Shown piece by piece: positions 1 to 8,508 of a stretch of DNA of 64,000 nucleotides. Both the position numbers and the translations under genes were made by a program. Within the stretch, counting starts at the first letter, position 1. Each line of letters begins with the position of its first letter. Origin of the DNA: Cellulomonas sp. Y8 (GTDB taxonomy: Bacteria > Actinomycetota > Actinomycetes > Actinomycetales > Cellulomonadaceae). The notes beneath the pieces are model-generated. The model saw only the letters and a list, made by a program, of their open reading frames with translations. It was not told the DNA's origin and ran no database searches. The stretch spans positions 1,054,001 to 1,118,000 of the forward strand of contig NZ_CP041203.1 of assembly GCF_008033115.1 (NCBI RefSeq), read 5' to 3'.

Positions 1-882
1 TACGGCGCCGCCAGCGGCTACGGCACCGCGTCCGCCGTCGCCGACGAGGACGAGATCGAGATCGAGGCCGTCCGCGCCACCCTGACCGGGCCGTCGCTCG
101 TCGCCCGGGTCGGCGCCGAGGTGTTCGGCACGTTCGTCGTCGTCCTCGCGGGCGTCGGCTCGGCGCTGTTCGCGTCGGTCAGCGGTGCCGGCCCCGTCGG
201 CATCGCGCTCGGGTTCGGCTTCGGCACGATCGCGGCGTTCGTCGCGGTGTCGCACGTGTCGGGCGGGCACTTCAACCCGGCGATCACGCTCGGCAGCACC
301 CTCGCCGGTCGCACGCCGTGGTCGCACCTGGTGCCGTACTGGCTGGCGCAGCTCGTGGGCGGCGCGCTCGCGTCCGCCGTGCTCTTCGTGACCGCGACCT
401 CGCTGCCGGCGCTCGAGGGCAACGAGCGCACCTTCTTCAGCAGCACCGCCAACGGCTACGGCGCGCACTCCCCGATCGCCCAGTCCACGGGTGGCGAGGG
501 CTTCAGCATGGTCGCCGCGCTGCTGCTCGAGGGCGTGCTCGCCGCGGTCCTCGTCGGTGTCTACCTCGGCGCCACGGACCGCCGGGGCCGCACCCGCCAG
601 CAGGCCGCGTTCGCCGTCGGCCTCACGGTCGCGTTCGGGATGCTCGTGGCCTACCCGGTCACCGGCGGCTCGCTGAACCCGGCACGCTCGACGGCCGCGG
701 CGCTCTTCTCGGAGTCGTGGGCCTGGGGCCAGATCTGGGTGTTCTGGGTCGCGCCGCTGGTCGGTGCCGCGCTCGCAGCGCTCCTGTACCGCGCGTTCGC
801 GACCGCCCCGGCGGACGACGACGTGCTCGACGAGGACCTGGAGATCGACGAGGTCGAGGTCGAGGTGCAGCCGGCGCGCTGA
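1..882 (+). CDS. aquaporin / MIP-family channel, 5'-truncated
   Basis: Membrane channel of the major intrinsic protein family. The frame is open from the first base of the window, so the true start lies upstream; a GTG at 121 is only an internal codon. Both pore motifs are present: HFNPAIT after the second helix and SLNPARS before the last helix, with Ser rather than Asp after NPAR, as in water-type members. The ANGYGAHSP stretch resembles AqpZ. Two selectivity-filter positions differ from AqpZ by my alignment: the His five residues before the PVT of helix 5 is Met, and the Thr three residues before the second NPA is Gly. The visible N-terminus and the C-terminal tail are both rich in Asp and Glu. 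The next gene is convergent. Confidence 0.9.
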   Translation, partial: YGAASGYGTASAVADEDEIEIEAVRATLTGPSLVARVGAEVFGTFVVVLAGVGSALFASVSGAGPVGIALGFGFGTIAAFVAVSHVSGGHFNPAITLGSTLAGRTPWSHLVPYWLAQLVGGALASAVLFVTATSLPALEGNERTFFSSTANGYGAHSPIAQSTGGEGFSMVAALLLEGVLAAVLVGVYLGATDRRGRTRQQAAFAVGLTVAFGMLVAYPVTGGSLNPARSTAAALFSESWAWGQIWVFWVAPLVGAALAALLYRAFATAPADDDVLDEDLEIDEVEVEVQPAR

Positions 883-899
883 CGCCTGCACGCGCCCGC

Positions 900-935
900 G
901 CAGGGCGGCGATCCCGGACGGGGTCGCCGCCCTGC
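900..935. terminator. hairpin between convergent genes
   Basis: A 12-bp perfect stem (GCAGGGCGGCGA with its complement) around a 12-base loop, just after the aquaporin stop and before the end of the minus-strand gene. There is no T-run, so it would be an actinobacterial stem-only terminator serving either direction. Inferred from position and symmetry. Confidence 0.5.
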
Positions 936-1073
936 GTCGTCCCCGGGGCCCGCCCCCGCGCGGCTCGCTCCCCGGTCCGGTGGTTCCCGCCGGGTTCGGC
1001 GGCTCTCGCCGGGTGCGGGGGCCGGAGGCACCGAACCGGGGTGCCCGGCGCCGCGCGGCACCGGGCCGCGGGG

Positions 1074-1496
1074 TCAGAGCGAGGGCACGACCTGCGACAG
1101 CACGCCGATCGCCAGGGCGAGCCCCGCGAGCACGGTCACGTCCACGGCGCGCCGCCGCACGACGAGCGACGCCGGCGACTTCCGCACGACCGCCCGGACC
1201 ACGGCGCAGCAGGCGAGGAAGCAGGCCAGCGCGAGGGCGCCGGTCGGGGTGCCGGCCGCGAGCGAGAGGGCGACGCAGAACAGCACCGCGCCGGCGATCA
1301 CCCACAGCGACCAGTTCCGGTCGGCCGCCAGGGACGCGCGCGCGATCGCGCGCGGGTCGAGCGGCTCGCCGTCGGGACCGAACCGCTCGTCCTCGGGGGA
1401 CGGCCGGTCGACGGGCGGGGTGAGCGGCGCGGGCGGGTCGGCGGCGGGCGCGGGCGCGGTCCGGGCGGCGGGCGTCACGGCACCGTCGTGGCTCAC
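1074..1496 (-). CDS. DUF3017-like small membrane protein
   Basis: A 140-residue protein starting at GTG, with a strong ribosome site (GGGAGGGAG, 6 bases upstream). The first 65 residues are Pro/Ala-rich and acidic and look cytoplasmic. Three hydrophobic helices follow (about 68-85, 88-105 and 120-137), with a basic RRR stretch before the last. Size and topology match actinobacterial DUF3017 proteins, which often sit near folate/purine genes; the assignment is from memory of the family, not a search. No enzymatic motif is visible. It is convergent with the aquaporin and divergent from the reductase at 1609. Confidence 0.6.
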   Translation of the reverse strand: MSHDGAVTPAARTAPAPAADPPAPLTPPVDRPSPEDERFGPDGEPLDPRAIARASLAADRNWSLWVIAGAVLFCVALSLAAGTPTGALALACFLACCAVVRAVVRKSPASLVVRRRAVDVTVLAGLALAIGVLSQVVPSL

Positions 1497-1608
1497 GCGC
1501 GTCTCCCTCCCGCGGCGCGCGAGGAGCCGCGCGCCGTCACCGCCGAGGCTACCGCGCCCTGCCCGCAGGCCCGGCGCGGCCCGCGTCGCCGCAGGCTACG
1601 GTGGCCGG

Positions 1609-3000
1609 GTGCCTGAAGCCGGTCCCGCCGCCGCCCGCCCCGACCACGGCTCCGGGACGCCCGGCCCGCCGCGCTCGGTCGTGGTGGTGGGCGCCGGCAT
1701 CGCGGGCGCCCGGACGGTGCTCGAGCTGCGCGCCCAGGGCTTCGACGGCCGGGTGACGCTGCTCGGCGCCGAGGGGGTCGCCCCGTACGACCGGCCGCCG
1801 CTCTCCAAGCACCTGTTCGACCGGCCCGCGCCCGCGTGGCTCGCCGACGAGCTCGGCGCCGACGCGCTCGCCGCCGCCGACGACGTCCGGCTGTCCGCAC
1901 CCGCGACGAGCCTCGCGGTCGACGACGACGGCGTCCGGGTCGGCACCGCGGCGGGCGACGTGGCCGCCGACGCGGTGGTCGTGGCCACCGGGGCCGCCGC
2001 CGTCCGGCCGCCCGGGTGGGAGCACGCGGTGACGCTGCACACCGCGGCGGACGCCGAGCGGCTTCGCGCCGCGCTCGGGTTCCCGCACGGGCTCGCCGCG
2101 GCCGGCGGCCCGACCACGGGTGGCCCGGCGACCGGCGGCCCGGACGAGGGAGGCCCCGGCGCGACCGCCGCGGACCCCGCCACCGCCCGGCGGCTCGTGG
2201 TCGTCGGCGCGGGCTGGGTCGGTGCCGAGGTGGCGACCGTCGCCGCCGCGGCCGGGGTGCACGTGACCGTCGTCGAGGCCCGCGAGGCGCCGCTGATGAC
2301 CGCGCTCGGCGCGGAGGTCGGCGCGCTGACGGCGCCGTGGTTCGCCCGAGCGGGCGTGCGGCTGCGGACCGGGGTGCCGGTCGCCGCGGTCGAGCCCGGC
2401 GCGGTGCGGCTGGCCGACGGGACGGTGCTGCCCGCGGACGTGGTGCTCGCCGCGATCGGCGCGCGCCCGGCGACGGGCTGGCTGGCGGGCGCGCTCCCGC
2501 TCGAGCCCGACGGGTCGGTGGCCGTCGACGAGCGGCACGCCCCGGTCGGCGGCTCGTGGCGGGTGCGGGTGGTCGGCGATTCGGCCCGGCGCCGGTCCGC
2601 CCGGCACGGCTGGGTGCCGGGCGGGCACTGGGACGCCGCGCTGCGCGGCCCGGCCGTCGCAGTCGCCGGGATCCTCGGCCGGGACGCCGCCGAGTCGGAC
2701 CTCGCCCCGTACGTGTTCTCGACGCAGCTGGGGCACGAGCTCGCGCTCTACGGGCTGCCGGGCGCCGGGGACGACGTGGTGCTGCGCGGCGACCCCGCCG
2801 GCGACGACGGCTGGACCGCGCTGTGGTTCGCCCCGGGTGGCCCCGAGGGGACCGGCACGCTGACGGCGGTGTTCGCGGTCGACCGGCCCCGGGACGTGGG
2901 GGCCGCGCGCCGGCTGCTGGCGGGCGCCGCGCTCCCGGTGCTCGACCGGGCGCGAGCGGCCGACCCCGCGGTGCCGCTGGCCAAGGCCCTCGCGGGCTGA
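1609..3000 (+). CDS. FAD-dependent ferredoxin-reductase-type oxidoreductase
   Basis: A 463-residue flavoprotein of the ferredoxin/rubredoxin reductase group, which passes electrons between NAD(P)H and a small redox protein. The FAD Rossmann motif VVVGAGIAGA lies near residue 26, followed by the family hallmark YDRPPLSK. A second dinucleotide motif, VVVGAGWVGAE, marks the NAD(P)H domain, and a C-terminal reductase domain completes the fold. A Gly/Pro-rich insert (about 163-182) separates the halves. GTG 1609 was chosen because it leaves a short leader before the FAD motif; the frame is open further upstream but that part looks like non-coding composition. No ferredoxin or oxygenase gene is adjacent, so the partner is unknown. 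Confidence 0.8.
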   Translation: MPEAGPAAARPDHGSGTPGPPRSVVVVGAGIAGARTVLELRAQGFDGRVTLLGAEGVAPYDRPPLSKHLFDRPAPAWLADELGADALAAADDVRLSAPATSLAVDDDGVRVGTAAGDVAADAVVVATGAAAVRPPGWEHAVTLHTAADAERLRAALGFPHGLAAAGGPTTGGPATGGPDEGGPGATAADPATARRLVVVGAGWVGAEVATVAAAAGVHVTVVEAREAPLMTALGAEVGALTAPWFARAGVRLRTGVPVAAVEPGAVRLADGTVLPADVVLAAIGARPATGWLAGALPLEPDGSVAVDERHAPVGGSWRVRVVGDSARRRSARHGWVPGGHWDAALRGPAVAVAGILGRDAAESDLAPYVFSTQLGHELALYGLPGAGDDVVLRGDPAGDDGWTALWFAPGGPEGTGTLTAVFAVDRPRDVGAARRLLAGAALPVLDRARAADPAVPLAKALAG

Positions 3001-3057
3001 GGCCCGGCGGGCCCCGCCGACGCTGTCCCCGGGCTCCCGTCTCCCGCGGTGCCCCCG

Positions 3058-4137
3058 CTACGGACCGGTGGTCTCCGTGACCTGCGGGGACGGCTCCTGG
3101 GACGCGCCCTCGGTGGGCGACTCCGTCGGCGACACGCTCGGCGAGGCGGACGCCTCGGCCTCCGCGGCGAGCTGCGTGCTCACCTCCTCGATGAACGCGA
3201 GCAGCGCGTCCGCGTCGCCGAGGTCGCCGGTGTACTGCTGCCCACCGACCAGCACGACCGGGCTCGTGGTGACGCTGCCGACGTCGTACGGCACGGAGCC
3301 GGCCGCGCGGGTGGTCGCGTCCTGGGCCCAGTCGGTGAAGTCGCCGTTCGTCACGCAGTCCGCGACGGCCGTGTCGGTCACGCCGGCGTTCTGCACGAGC
3401 GCGACCAGGTCGTCGTCGGCGAGGCCGTCCTCGTCGAGGTCGGGCTGCGCGGCGAGCAGGGCGTCGTGCACGGCGAGCGCGCTGTCCGGGGTGGTGTCGG
3501 CCACGCACGCCAGCGCCCCGGCGGCGCGGGCGGAGTAGTCGCCCGTGGTCTGCATGGTGCCGAGCAGCGAGTCGTCGGCGGCCGCGGTCGCGGACGGTGC
3601 CGGGGACGCCGTCGCGGAGGGCGACGGCGAGGCGCCCGTGCCCGTGCGCACCGCCGCCCCGTCGAGCAGCGCCAGCGGGTGGATCTCCAGCGTCGCGTAC
3701 CCCGCGGTCACCCACTGCTCGACCGACGCCGAGTTCGCCGCCCAGAACGTCTCGGCCTCGGGCGACCGGTAGTCGAGGTAGAGGACCAGGTCGAGCACGC
3801 CGCTGCTCCGGTCCACCACCGTCGCGACCGGCGACGCCCCCGGGTCGAGCGCGCTCGTGCGGCTCGCCGCCACCGCGCTGCCGTCGCCGGTGAGCACGAG
3901 CCCGTCCGACAGCATGTTGTGCGGCCCGACCTGCCCGGCACGGACCGACGCCTGCACCGCGAGCGCCGCGACCACGCCCACCGCGACGACGGCCGTCCCC
4001 GTGCCGGCCCAGCCGAGCCGCCGGTTGCGCCGCCGGCGCAGCGCCTGGCGTTCGCGCTCGAGGCGCGCGAGCTCCCGGGCGAGCGCCTTGCGGTCCTTCT
4101 TGGGCAGCTTCTCCTGGGCCGGGGGTCGAGAGCTCAT
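3058..4137 (-). CDS. membrane-anchored DsbA/thioredoxin-fold protein without CxxC
   Basis: A 359-residue protein. ATG 4137 is supported by AGGAAG six bases upstream. A very basic, charged leader (1-40) precedes one transmembrane helix (about 43-64), placing the rest outside the cell. The extracytoplasmic part resembles DsbA-family thioredoxin-fold proteins: a LVLYLDY strand, the position where the catalytic CxxC should be, a helix, and a late SPVVLVGG that would carry the cis-proline. At the active site the sequence reads SPEA (125-128), so both catalytic cysteines are gone. A Ser/Pro/Thr-rich linker and a Ser/Glu-rich tail are low-complexity. Only two other Cys are visible (ACVADT, ADCVTN) and could form one structural disulfide. 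It probably does not act as an oxidoreductase. Confidence 0.7.
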   Translation of the reverse strand: MSSRPPAQEKLPKKDRKALARELARLERERQALRRRRNRRLGWAGTGTAVVAVGVVAALAVQASVRAGQVGPHNMLSDGLVLTGDGSAVAASRTSALDPGASPVATVVDRSSGVLDLVLYLDYRSPEAETFWAANSASVEQWVTAGYATLEIHPLALLDGAAVRTGTGASPSPSATASPAPSATAAADDSLLGTMQTTGDYSARAAGALACVADTTPDSALAVHDALLAAQPDLDEDGLADDDLVALVQNAGVTDTAVADCVTNGDFTDWAQDATTRAAGSVPYDVGSVTTSPVVLVGGQQYTGDLGDADALLAFIEEVSTQLAAEAEASASPSVSPTESPTEGASQEPSPQVTETTGP

Positions 4138-4324
4138 CGGTCGCTTCCTGTGCGGGGTCGGGCGTCGGGCGCGCCGCCGCACCGCGGCGCCGCGCCCACC
4201 AGCGCCGACGCTCCCGCCCGCACCTGCCGGGACGCTGGGCCGCACCTGGGCGCGCCCTGTGCGTCCCGCGCGCGGCCGCGCCCTCACGCCGCGCCGCCGC
4301 ACCGGCCCGGCCCGGCCCCGCCGC

Positions 4325-4398
4325 CGCCGAGATCGGACCGTCCCGCCGAGGTAGGACCGTGGACGGCCCGATCTCGGCGAAGAGGTCCGATCTCGGCG
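4325..4398. repeat. four-unit inverted/direct repeat cluster (CGCCGAGATCGGAC family)
   Basis: In the 297-base gap between two minus-strand genes. Two forward copies (from 4325 and 4344, the second degenerate) face two reverse copies (ending 4379 and 4398). The outer pair 4325-4343/4361-4379 is a 19-bp stem with one mismatch. The CGCCGAGAT edge is shared with the palindrome at 20769. It could end transcription from the mannosidase operon, but the direct copies suggest an interspersed repeat. Nothing else is seen in the gap. Confidence 0.7.
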
Positions 4399-4434
4399 CA
4401 GAGCAGACGAGCCGGGCCAGGAGCGAAGCGGCCG

Positions 4435-7400
4435 TCAGGCCCGGCGGAAGCGGAGGGTGACGAGCTGGAACGGCCGGAGGTCGAGCGCGACCGCCGCGCC
4501 CGCCGCCCCGGCCGCCCCAGCGGCCTCGTCGCCGGCCCCGGCCACCACGGCCCGCGGCTGGACCTCGCGCTCCAGCAGGTCCACCTCGGTCACCCCGGCG
4601 GCGTCGAAGCCCGCGGTCACGGTCGCCCGCGCCCGCCCGCCGTGCGCCTCGTACAGCCGGACGACCACGTCGCCCGAGCCGTCGTCCGCGAGCTTCACGG
4701 CCTCGACGACCGCCCCCGGCCCGTCGACGGTCACCAGGGGCGCGACGTCCCGGCCGCCGCGGACCTCGCGCACCGGCAGGTTCGCCCGGTACCCGTCGAC
4801 GACCGCCTCGGGGATGCCCGCCCCGACGTGCAGCACGGACAGGAACCGGTGCCGGCCCTGGTCGGCCTCGGGGTCCGGGAACAGCGGGGCCCGCAGCAGC
4901 GACTGCCGGAGCACGGTGGCGGTGCCGCCGTCCTCGCCGACCACGCGCGTGACGTCGTGGCCGTAGGTCGCGTCGTTGGCGACCGAGACCCCGTACCCCG
5001 GCTCGCCGACGTGCAGCCAGCGGTGCGCGCAGATCTCGTACCGCGCCTCGTCCCAGGAGGTGTTGGTGTGCGTCGGCCGGTGCACGTGGCCGAACTGGGT
5101 CTCCGCCGCGGACCGGTCGGCGTGCACGTCGAGCCCGAACGCGAGCTTGAGCAACCGCTGCCGCTCGTGCCAGTCGACCTCGGTGACGATCTCGACCGCG
5201 CGGGTGCCGGGCCGGAAGGTCAGCTCCTGCACGATCGTGGAGTCGCCGACGGTGCGCGAGGTCCGGACGACGGCGCGGTCGGGCTTCTCGGCGACCACCT
5301 CGACCGAGTCCGCGTCGAGCAGGTCCTCGACCGTCCGCCGGTACTCGGCGTCGATGTCCCAGGCGTCCCACTGCCGGGGCACGTCGCGGTGCACCTGGAG
5401 CAGGTTGGCCAGGTGCCCGGGCGCGACGGCCTCCCGGTCGGCGGCCAGGTCGCGGACGGACGCGAGCTGGCCGCCCGGCGTGAGCCGCACGTCGAGCGCG
5501 TCGGTGCGCACCCGCAGCGCGTCGCCCTCGCGCAGCACCTCGACCGCCCCGGCCGCACCGACCGCCCCGGCCGGGCCGCCGACCGCGCCGTCGACCGCCA
5601 CCGTCCCGCCCAGCGCCGGCACCCCGTCCCGCGCGTGCGGCGCCGCGTTCAGCCGCACCGTCCGGTCGCCGTCGCCGACCAGGGCCGCGAGCGCCGCGTC
5701 GATCAGCACGGTCGCCCGCGCCTCGACGTCGGCGTACGCCTCCTCCGCCTGCCGGTACACCCACCCGATCGACGACCCGGGCAGGATGTCGTGGAACTGG
5801 TGCAGCAGCACGACCCGCCACAGGGCGCGCAGCTCGTCCGCCGGGTAGGCGGCGCCGGCCCGGACCGCCGCCGTGGCGGCCCACAGCTCGGCCTCCCGCA
5901 GCAGGTGCTCGCTGCGCCGGTTGCCGCGCTTGGTCCGCGCCTGCGAGGTGTACGTCCCGCGGTGGTACTCGAGGTACATCTCCCCCGACCACGCCGCGGG
6001 CGGGCCCCCGGCGTCGGCGAGCTCGGCCTCGGCCCGCGCGAAGAACGCGTTCGGCGAGCCCAGCTCCACCTCGGGCAACCCGCCGAGCGACCGCGCCCGG
6101 TCGGCCGCCGCGAGCATCTCGCGCGTCGGCCCGCCGCCGCCGTCGCCCCAGCCGAACGGCACCAGAGACTCCGAGGCGACGTCCTTGTCCGCGAAGTTCC
6201 GCTCGGCGTGCGTGAGCTCCTTCGGCGACAGGTCGGAGTTGTAGGTGTCGATCGGCGGGAAGTGCGCGAGCACCCGCGACCCGTCGATGCCCTCCCAGTG
6301 GAAGGTGTGGTGCGGCATCCGGTTGGTGTCGTTCCAGGACAGCTTCTGCGACAGGAACCACCTCGAGCCCGCGGCCCGCACGATCTGCGGCAGCGCCCCG
6401 GTGTAGCCGAACGAGTCCGGCAGCCACACGTCCTGCGTCTCGACGCCGAGCTCGTCGAGGAAGTACCGCTTGCCCTCGACCATCTGCCGGGCGAGCGCCT
6501 CGCCGCCGGGCATGTTGGTGTCCGACTCGACCCACATGCCGCCGACGGGCACGAACTGGCCGGCGGCGACCTTCTCCTTGATCCGCCCGAACAGCTCCGG
6601 GTGCCGCTCCGCCACCCAGGCGTACTGCTGCGCCGACGAGCACGCGAACACGAAGTCCGGCCGCTCGTCCATCAGCGCGACGACGCTGGCGAACGTCCGC
6701 GAGCACTTCCGGACCGTCTCCCGCGCCGGCCACAGCCAGGCCGAGTCGATGTGCGCGTGCCCGGTCGCGAGCACCCGGTGCCCGCCCGGCGCGGCCGGCA
6801 CGTCGAGCACGGGTCGCAGCACCGCCCGGCCCGCCGCGGCGGTCCCGGCGACGTCGGCCGGGTCGACCGCGTCCACGACCAGGTCCAGCGCGCGCACCAC
6901 CCGGGCGTGCCGGGTCGAGGCCGGGTCGACGACCTCGACCAGCCCGAGCACCGCGAGCAGGTCCTGCCACAGCTCCCAGACCTCGACGTCCCGCAGCACC
7001 ACCTCGGCGGAGCGCAGCGCGTACAGCGGGTCGGTGCCGGCGGTGAGCGGGTCGCCGAGCGGCGTCGGCCCGTACCAGGTGCTGCTGCCGACGTCCGGGT
7101 TGCCCGCGGCCTCGACGTAGACGTCGACCCGGTCCTCGGACCACGGCACCGCCTGGTTCCGCGGTGACAGCCCCTTGACGGCGACGCCGTCCGGTCGGAG
7201 CACCAGGCCCTCCGCCTGGAAGCCCGGTTGGGTCGTCGTGAACCCGAGGTCGATCGCGAGCTCGACCGCGTGCCGGCCGGCGCGCACCTCGTCGGAGCCG
7301 AGCCAGCCCGACGGCACGTCGCCGGTCATCCGGAACCACGTCGTGCTCCACGGCGCGCCCCACGGCGTCCCGGGCGGCGCCGCGGCGTACTCCTGCGCGA

Positions 7401-7548
7401 CCGCCGTGCCGAACGGCACCGGCTCCCCCGGCGCGGTCCAGGCGGTGACGTCGAGCGGCGCGCGGCCGGCGACGACCGCCGGGGCGAGCCGCTCGTGCAG
7501 GAACCGCTGGACGCGCTGGACGACGGCGGCAGAGTGCTCGACGGGCAT
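4435..7548 (-). CDS. glycoside hydrolase family 38 alpha-mannosidase
   Basis: A 1,037-residue retaining alpha-mannosidase that removes mannose from oligomannosides or mannosylated glycans. An N-terminal beta domain is followed by the catalytic barrel with HAHIDSAWLWP (about 264-274, metal-binding His and Asp), GGMWVESD with Asp 343 as likely nucleophile, and DSFGYTGALPQI. The large C-terminal beta domains are present, and length is typical of bacterial GH38. ATG 7548 has AGGAAGG six bases upstream. No signal peptide is seen, so it should act in the cytoplasm on sugars brought in by the ABC importer encoded just upstream in the same direction (54-base gap). Residues 609-632 and the region near the C-terminus are Ala/Gly-rich loops. 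Confidence 0.93.
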   Translation of the reverse strand: MPVEHSAAVVQRVQRFLHERLAPAVVAGRAPLDVTAWTAPGEPVPFGTAVAQEYAAAPPGTPWGAPWSTTWFRMTGDVPSGWLGSDEVRAGRHAVELAIDLGFTTTQPGFQAEGLVLRPDGVAVKGLSPRNQAVPWSEDRVDVYVEAAGNPDVGSSTWYGPTPLGDPLTAGTDPLYALRSAEVVLRDVEVWELWQDLLAVLGLVEVVDPASTRHARVVRALDLVVDAVDPADVAGTAAAGRAVLRPVLDVPAAPGGHRVLATGHAHIDSAWLWPARETVRKCSRTFASVVALMDERPDFVFACSSAQQYAWVAERHPELFGRIKEKVAAGQFVPVGGMWVESDTNMPGGEALARQMVEGKRYFLDELGVETQDVWLPDSFGYTGALPQIVRAAGSRWFLSQKLSWNDTNRMPHHTFHWEGIDGSRVLAHFPPIDTYNSDLSPKELTHAERNFADKDVASESLVPFGWGDGGGGPTREMLAAADRARSLGGLPEVELGSPNAFFARAEAELADAGGPPAAWSGEMYLEYHRGTYTSQARTKRGNRRSEHLLREAELWAATAAVRAGAAYPADELRALWRVVLLHQFHDILPGSSIGWVYRQAEEAYADVEARATVLIDAALAALVGDGDRTVRLNAAPHARDGVPALGGTVAVDGAVGGPAGAVGAAGAVEVLREGDALRVRTDALDVRLTPGGQLASVRDLAADREAVAPGHLANLLQVHRDVPRQWDAWDIDAEYRRTVEDLLDADSVEVVAEKPDRAVVRTSRTVGDSTIVQELTFRPGTRAVEIVTEVDWHERQRLLKLAFGLDVHADRSAAETQFGHVHRPTHTNTSWDEARYEICAHRWLHVGEPGYGVSVANDATYGHDVTRVVGEDGGTATVLRQSLLRAPLFPDPEADQGRHRFLSVLHVGAGIPEAVVDGYRANLPVREVRGGRDVAPLVTVDGPGAVVEAVKLADDGSGDVVVRLYEAHGGRARATVTAGFDAAGVTEVDLLEREVQPRAVVAGAGDEAAGAAGAAGAAVALDLRPFQLVTLRFRRA

Positions 7549-7602
7549 GGTGGACCTTCCTGACGGCGTGCGGTGATCGAGTCGAGAGGGCGGGGGCGGG
7601 CG

Positions 7603-8508
7603 TCAGCCCTTCACGGCCCCGGACATGGCGAACGAGCCCCCGGAGAACCGCTGCACCAGCAGGTACAGCACGAGCACGGGGACGGAGTAGAGGATCGAGA
7701 AGGCCGCGAGCCGGCCGTACGCGACCGTCCCGTAGGTGCCGAAGAAGCTGTAGATCGCGACGGCCGCCGGCTGGTTGTCGGGCGAGAACAGCAGCACGAA
7801 CGGGACGAAGAAGTTCCCCCAGGCCTGCGTGAACACGAAGATGAACACCACGGCGATGCCCTGGCGCATGAGCGGGACGACGATCCGGCGCAGCGCGGTC
7901 ATGGAGCCCGCGCCGTCGACCCAGGCGGCCTCTTCCAGGGACACCGGCACGGAGTCCATGAAGTTCTTGGTCATCCAGATCGCCATCGGCAGCGACGTCG
8001 CCGCGAGGAAGAAGATCGTGCCGGGCACCGAGTCGAGCAGCCCCAGGTACACGAACAGCGCGTAGACCGGGACCATCATCGCCGTGATCGGCAGGCAGGT
8101 GCCGAACAGGATCGAGTACAGGAACGGCTTGCGGAACCGCATCTGGTAGCGGGACAGCGGGTAGGCGGCGAGCACCGACGCCAGCACCGTGAGGACGCCG
8201 GTGCCGAGGGACAGCACGAGCGAGTTCCACAGCGGCCGGAAGGTGGCCTCCCAGGTGAGGATCTCGGTGAAGTTGTCCGTGGTGATCGACTCGGGCAGCT
8301 TGACCGACACGGTCGCGGCGGGGTCGAGCGACGCGAGGACGATCCACGCGAGCGGGACCAGGAACGCGATGCCGACCAGCACCAGGGCGAGCATGACCAG
8401 CAGCCGGCCGGTGCGGCGCCGGGGCGACGCGACGGACGGGACGTTGCGGCCGGCGCGCCGGCGGGCCGACGACGCGACCGGGGCGGTGGGGGCGGTGAGC
8501 GCGGCCAT
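7603..8508 (-). CDS. sugar ABC transporter permease, MalG type
   Basis: A 301-residue inner-membrane permease of the CUT1 carbohydrate importers. Six hydrophobic helices are visible after a basic leader. The cytoplasmic EAA loop that docks on the ATPase reads EEAAWVDGAG. The start codon overlaps the stop of the preceding permease gene (TGATG at 8506-8510), implying translational coupling. It forms a translocation pair with the product of 8508-9437. No ATPase gene is in the operon; such importers usually share a MsiK-type ATPase encoded elsewhere (family knowledge). The GH38 gene follows, so the substrate is inferred to be a mannose-containing oligosaccharide. Confidence 0.9.
   Translation of the reverse strand: MAALTAPTAPVASSARRRAGRNVPSVASPRRRTGRLLVMLALVLVGIAFLVPLAWIVLASLDPAATVSVKLPESITTDNFTEILTWEATFRPLWNSLVLSLGTGVLTVLASVLAAYPLSRYQMRFRKPFLYSILFGTCLPITAMMVPVYALFVYLGLLDSVPGTIFFLAATSLPMAIWMTKNFMDSVPVSLEEAAWVDGAGSMTALRRIVVPLMRQGIAVVFIFVFTQAWGNFFVPFVLLFSPDNQPAAVAIYSFFGTYGTVAYGRLAAFSILYSVPVLVLYLLVQRFSGGSFAMSGAVKG

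Noticed and set aside
1493..8347. A 2,284-codon open frame on the minus strand, and similar giant frames elsewhere (3049-7167 plus, 29098-33108 plus, 26337-29897 plus)
   Set aside because: They run in shadow frames of well-recognised genes, are Arg/Ala/Gly-rich with no domain, and arise because stop codons are rare in such GC-rich DNA.
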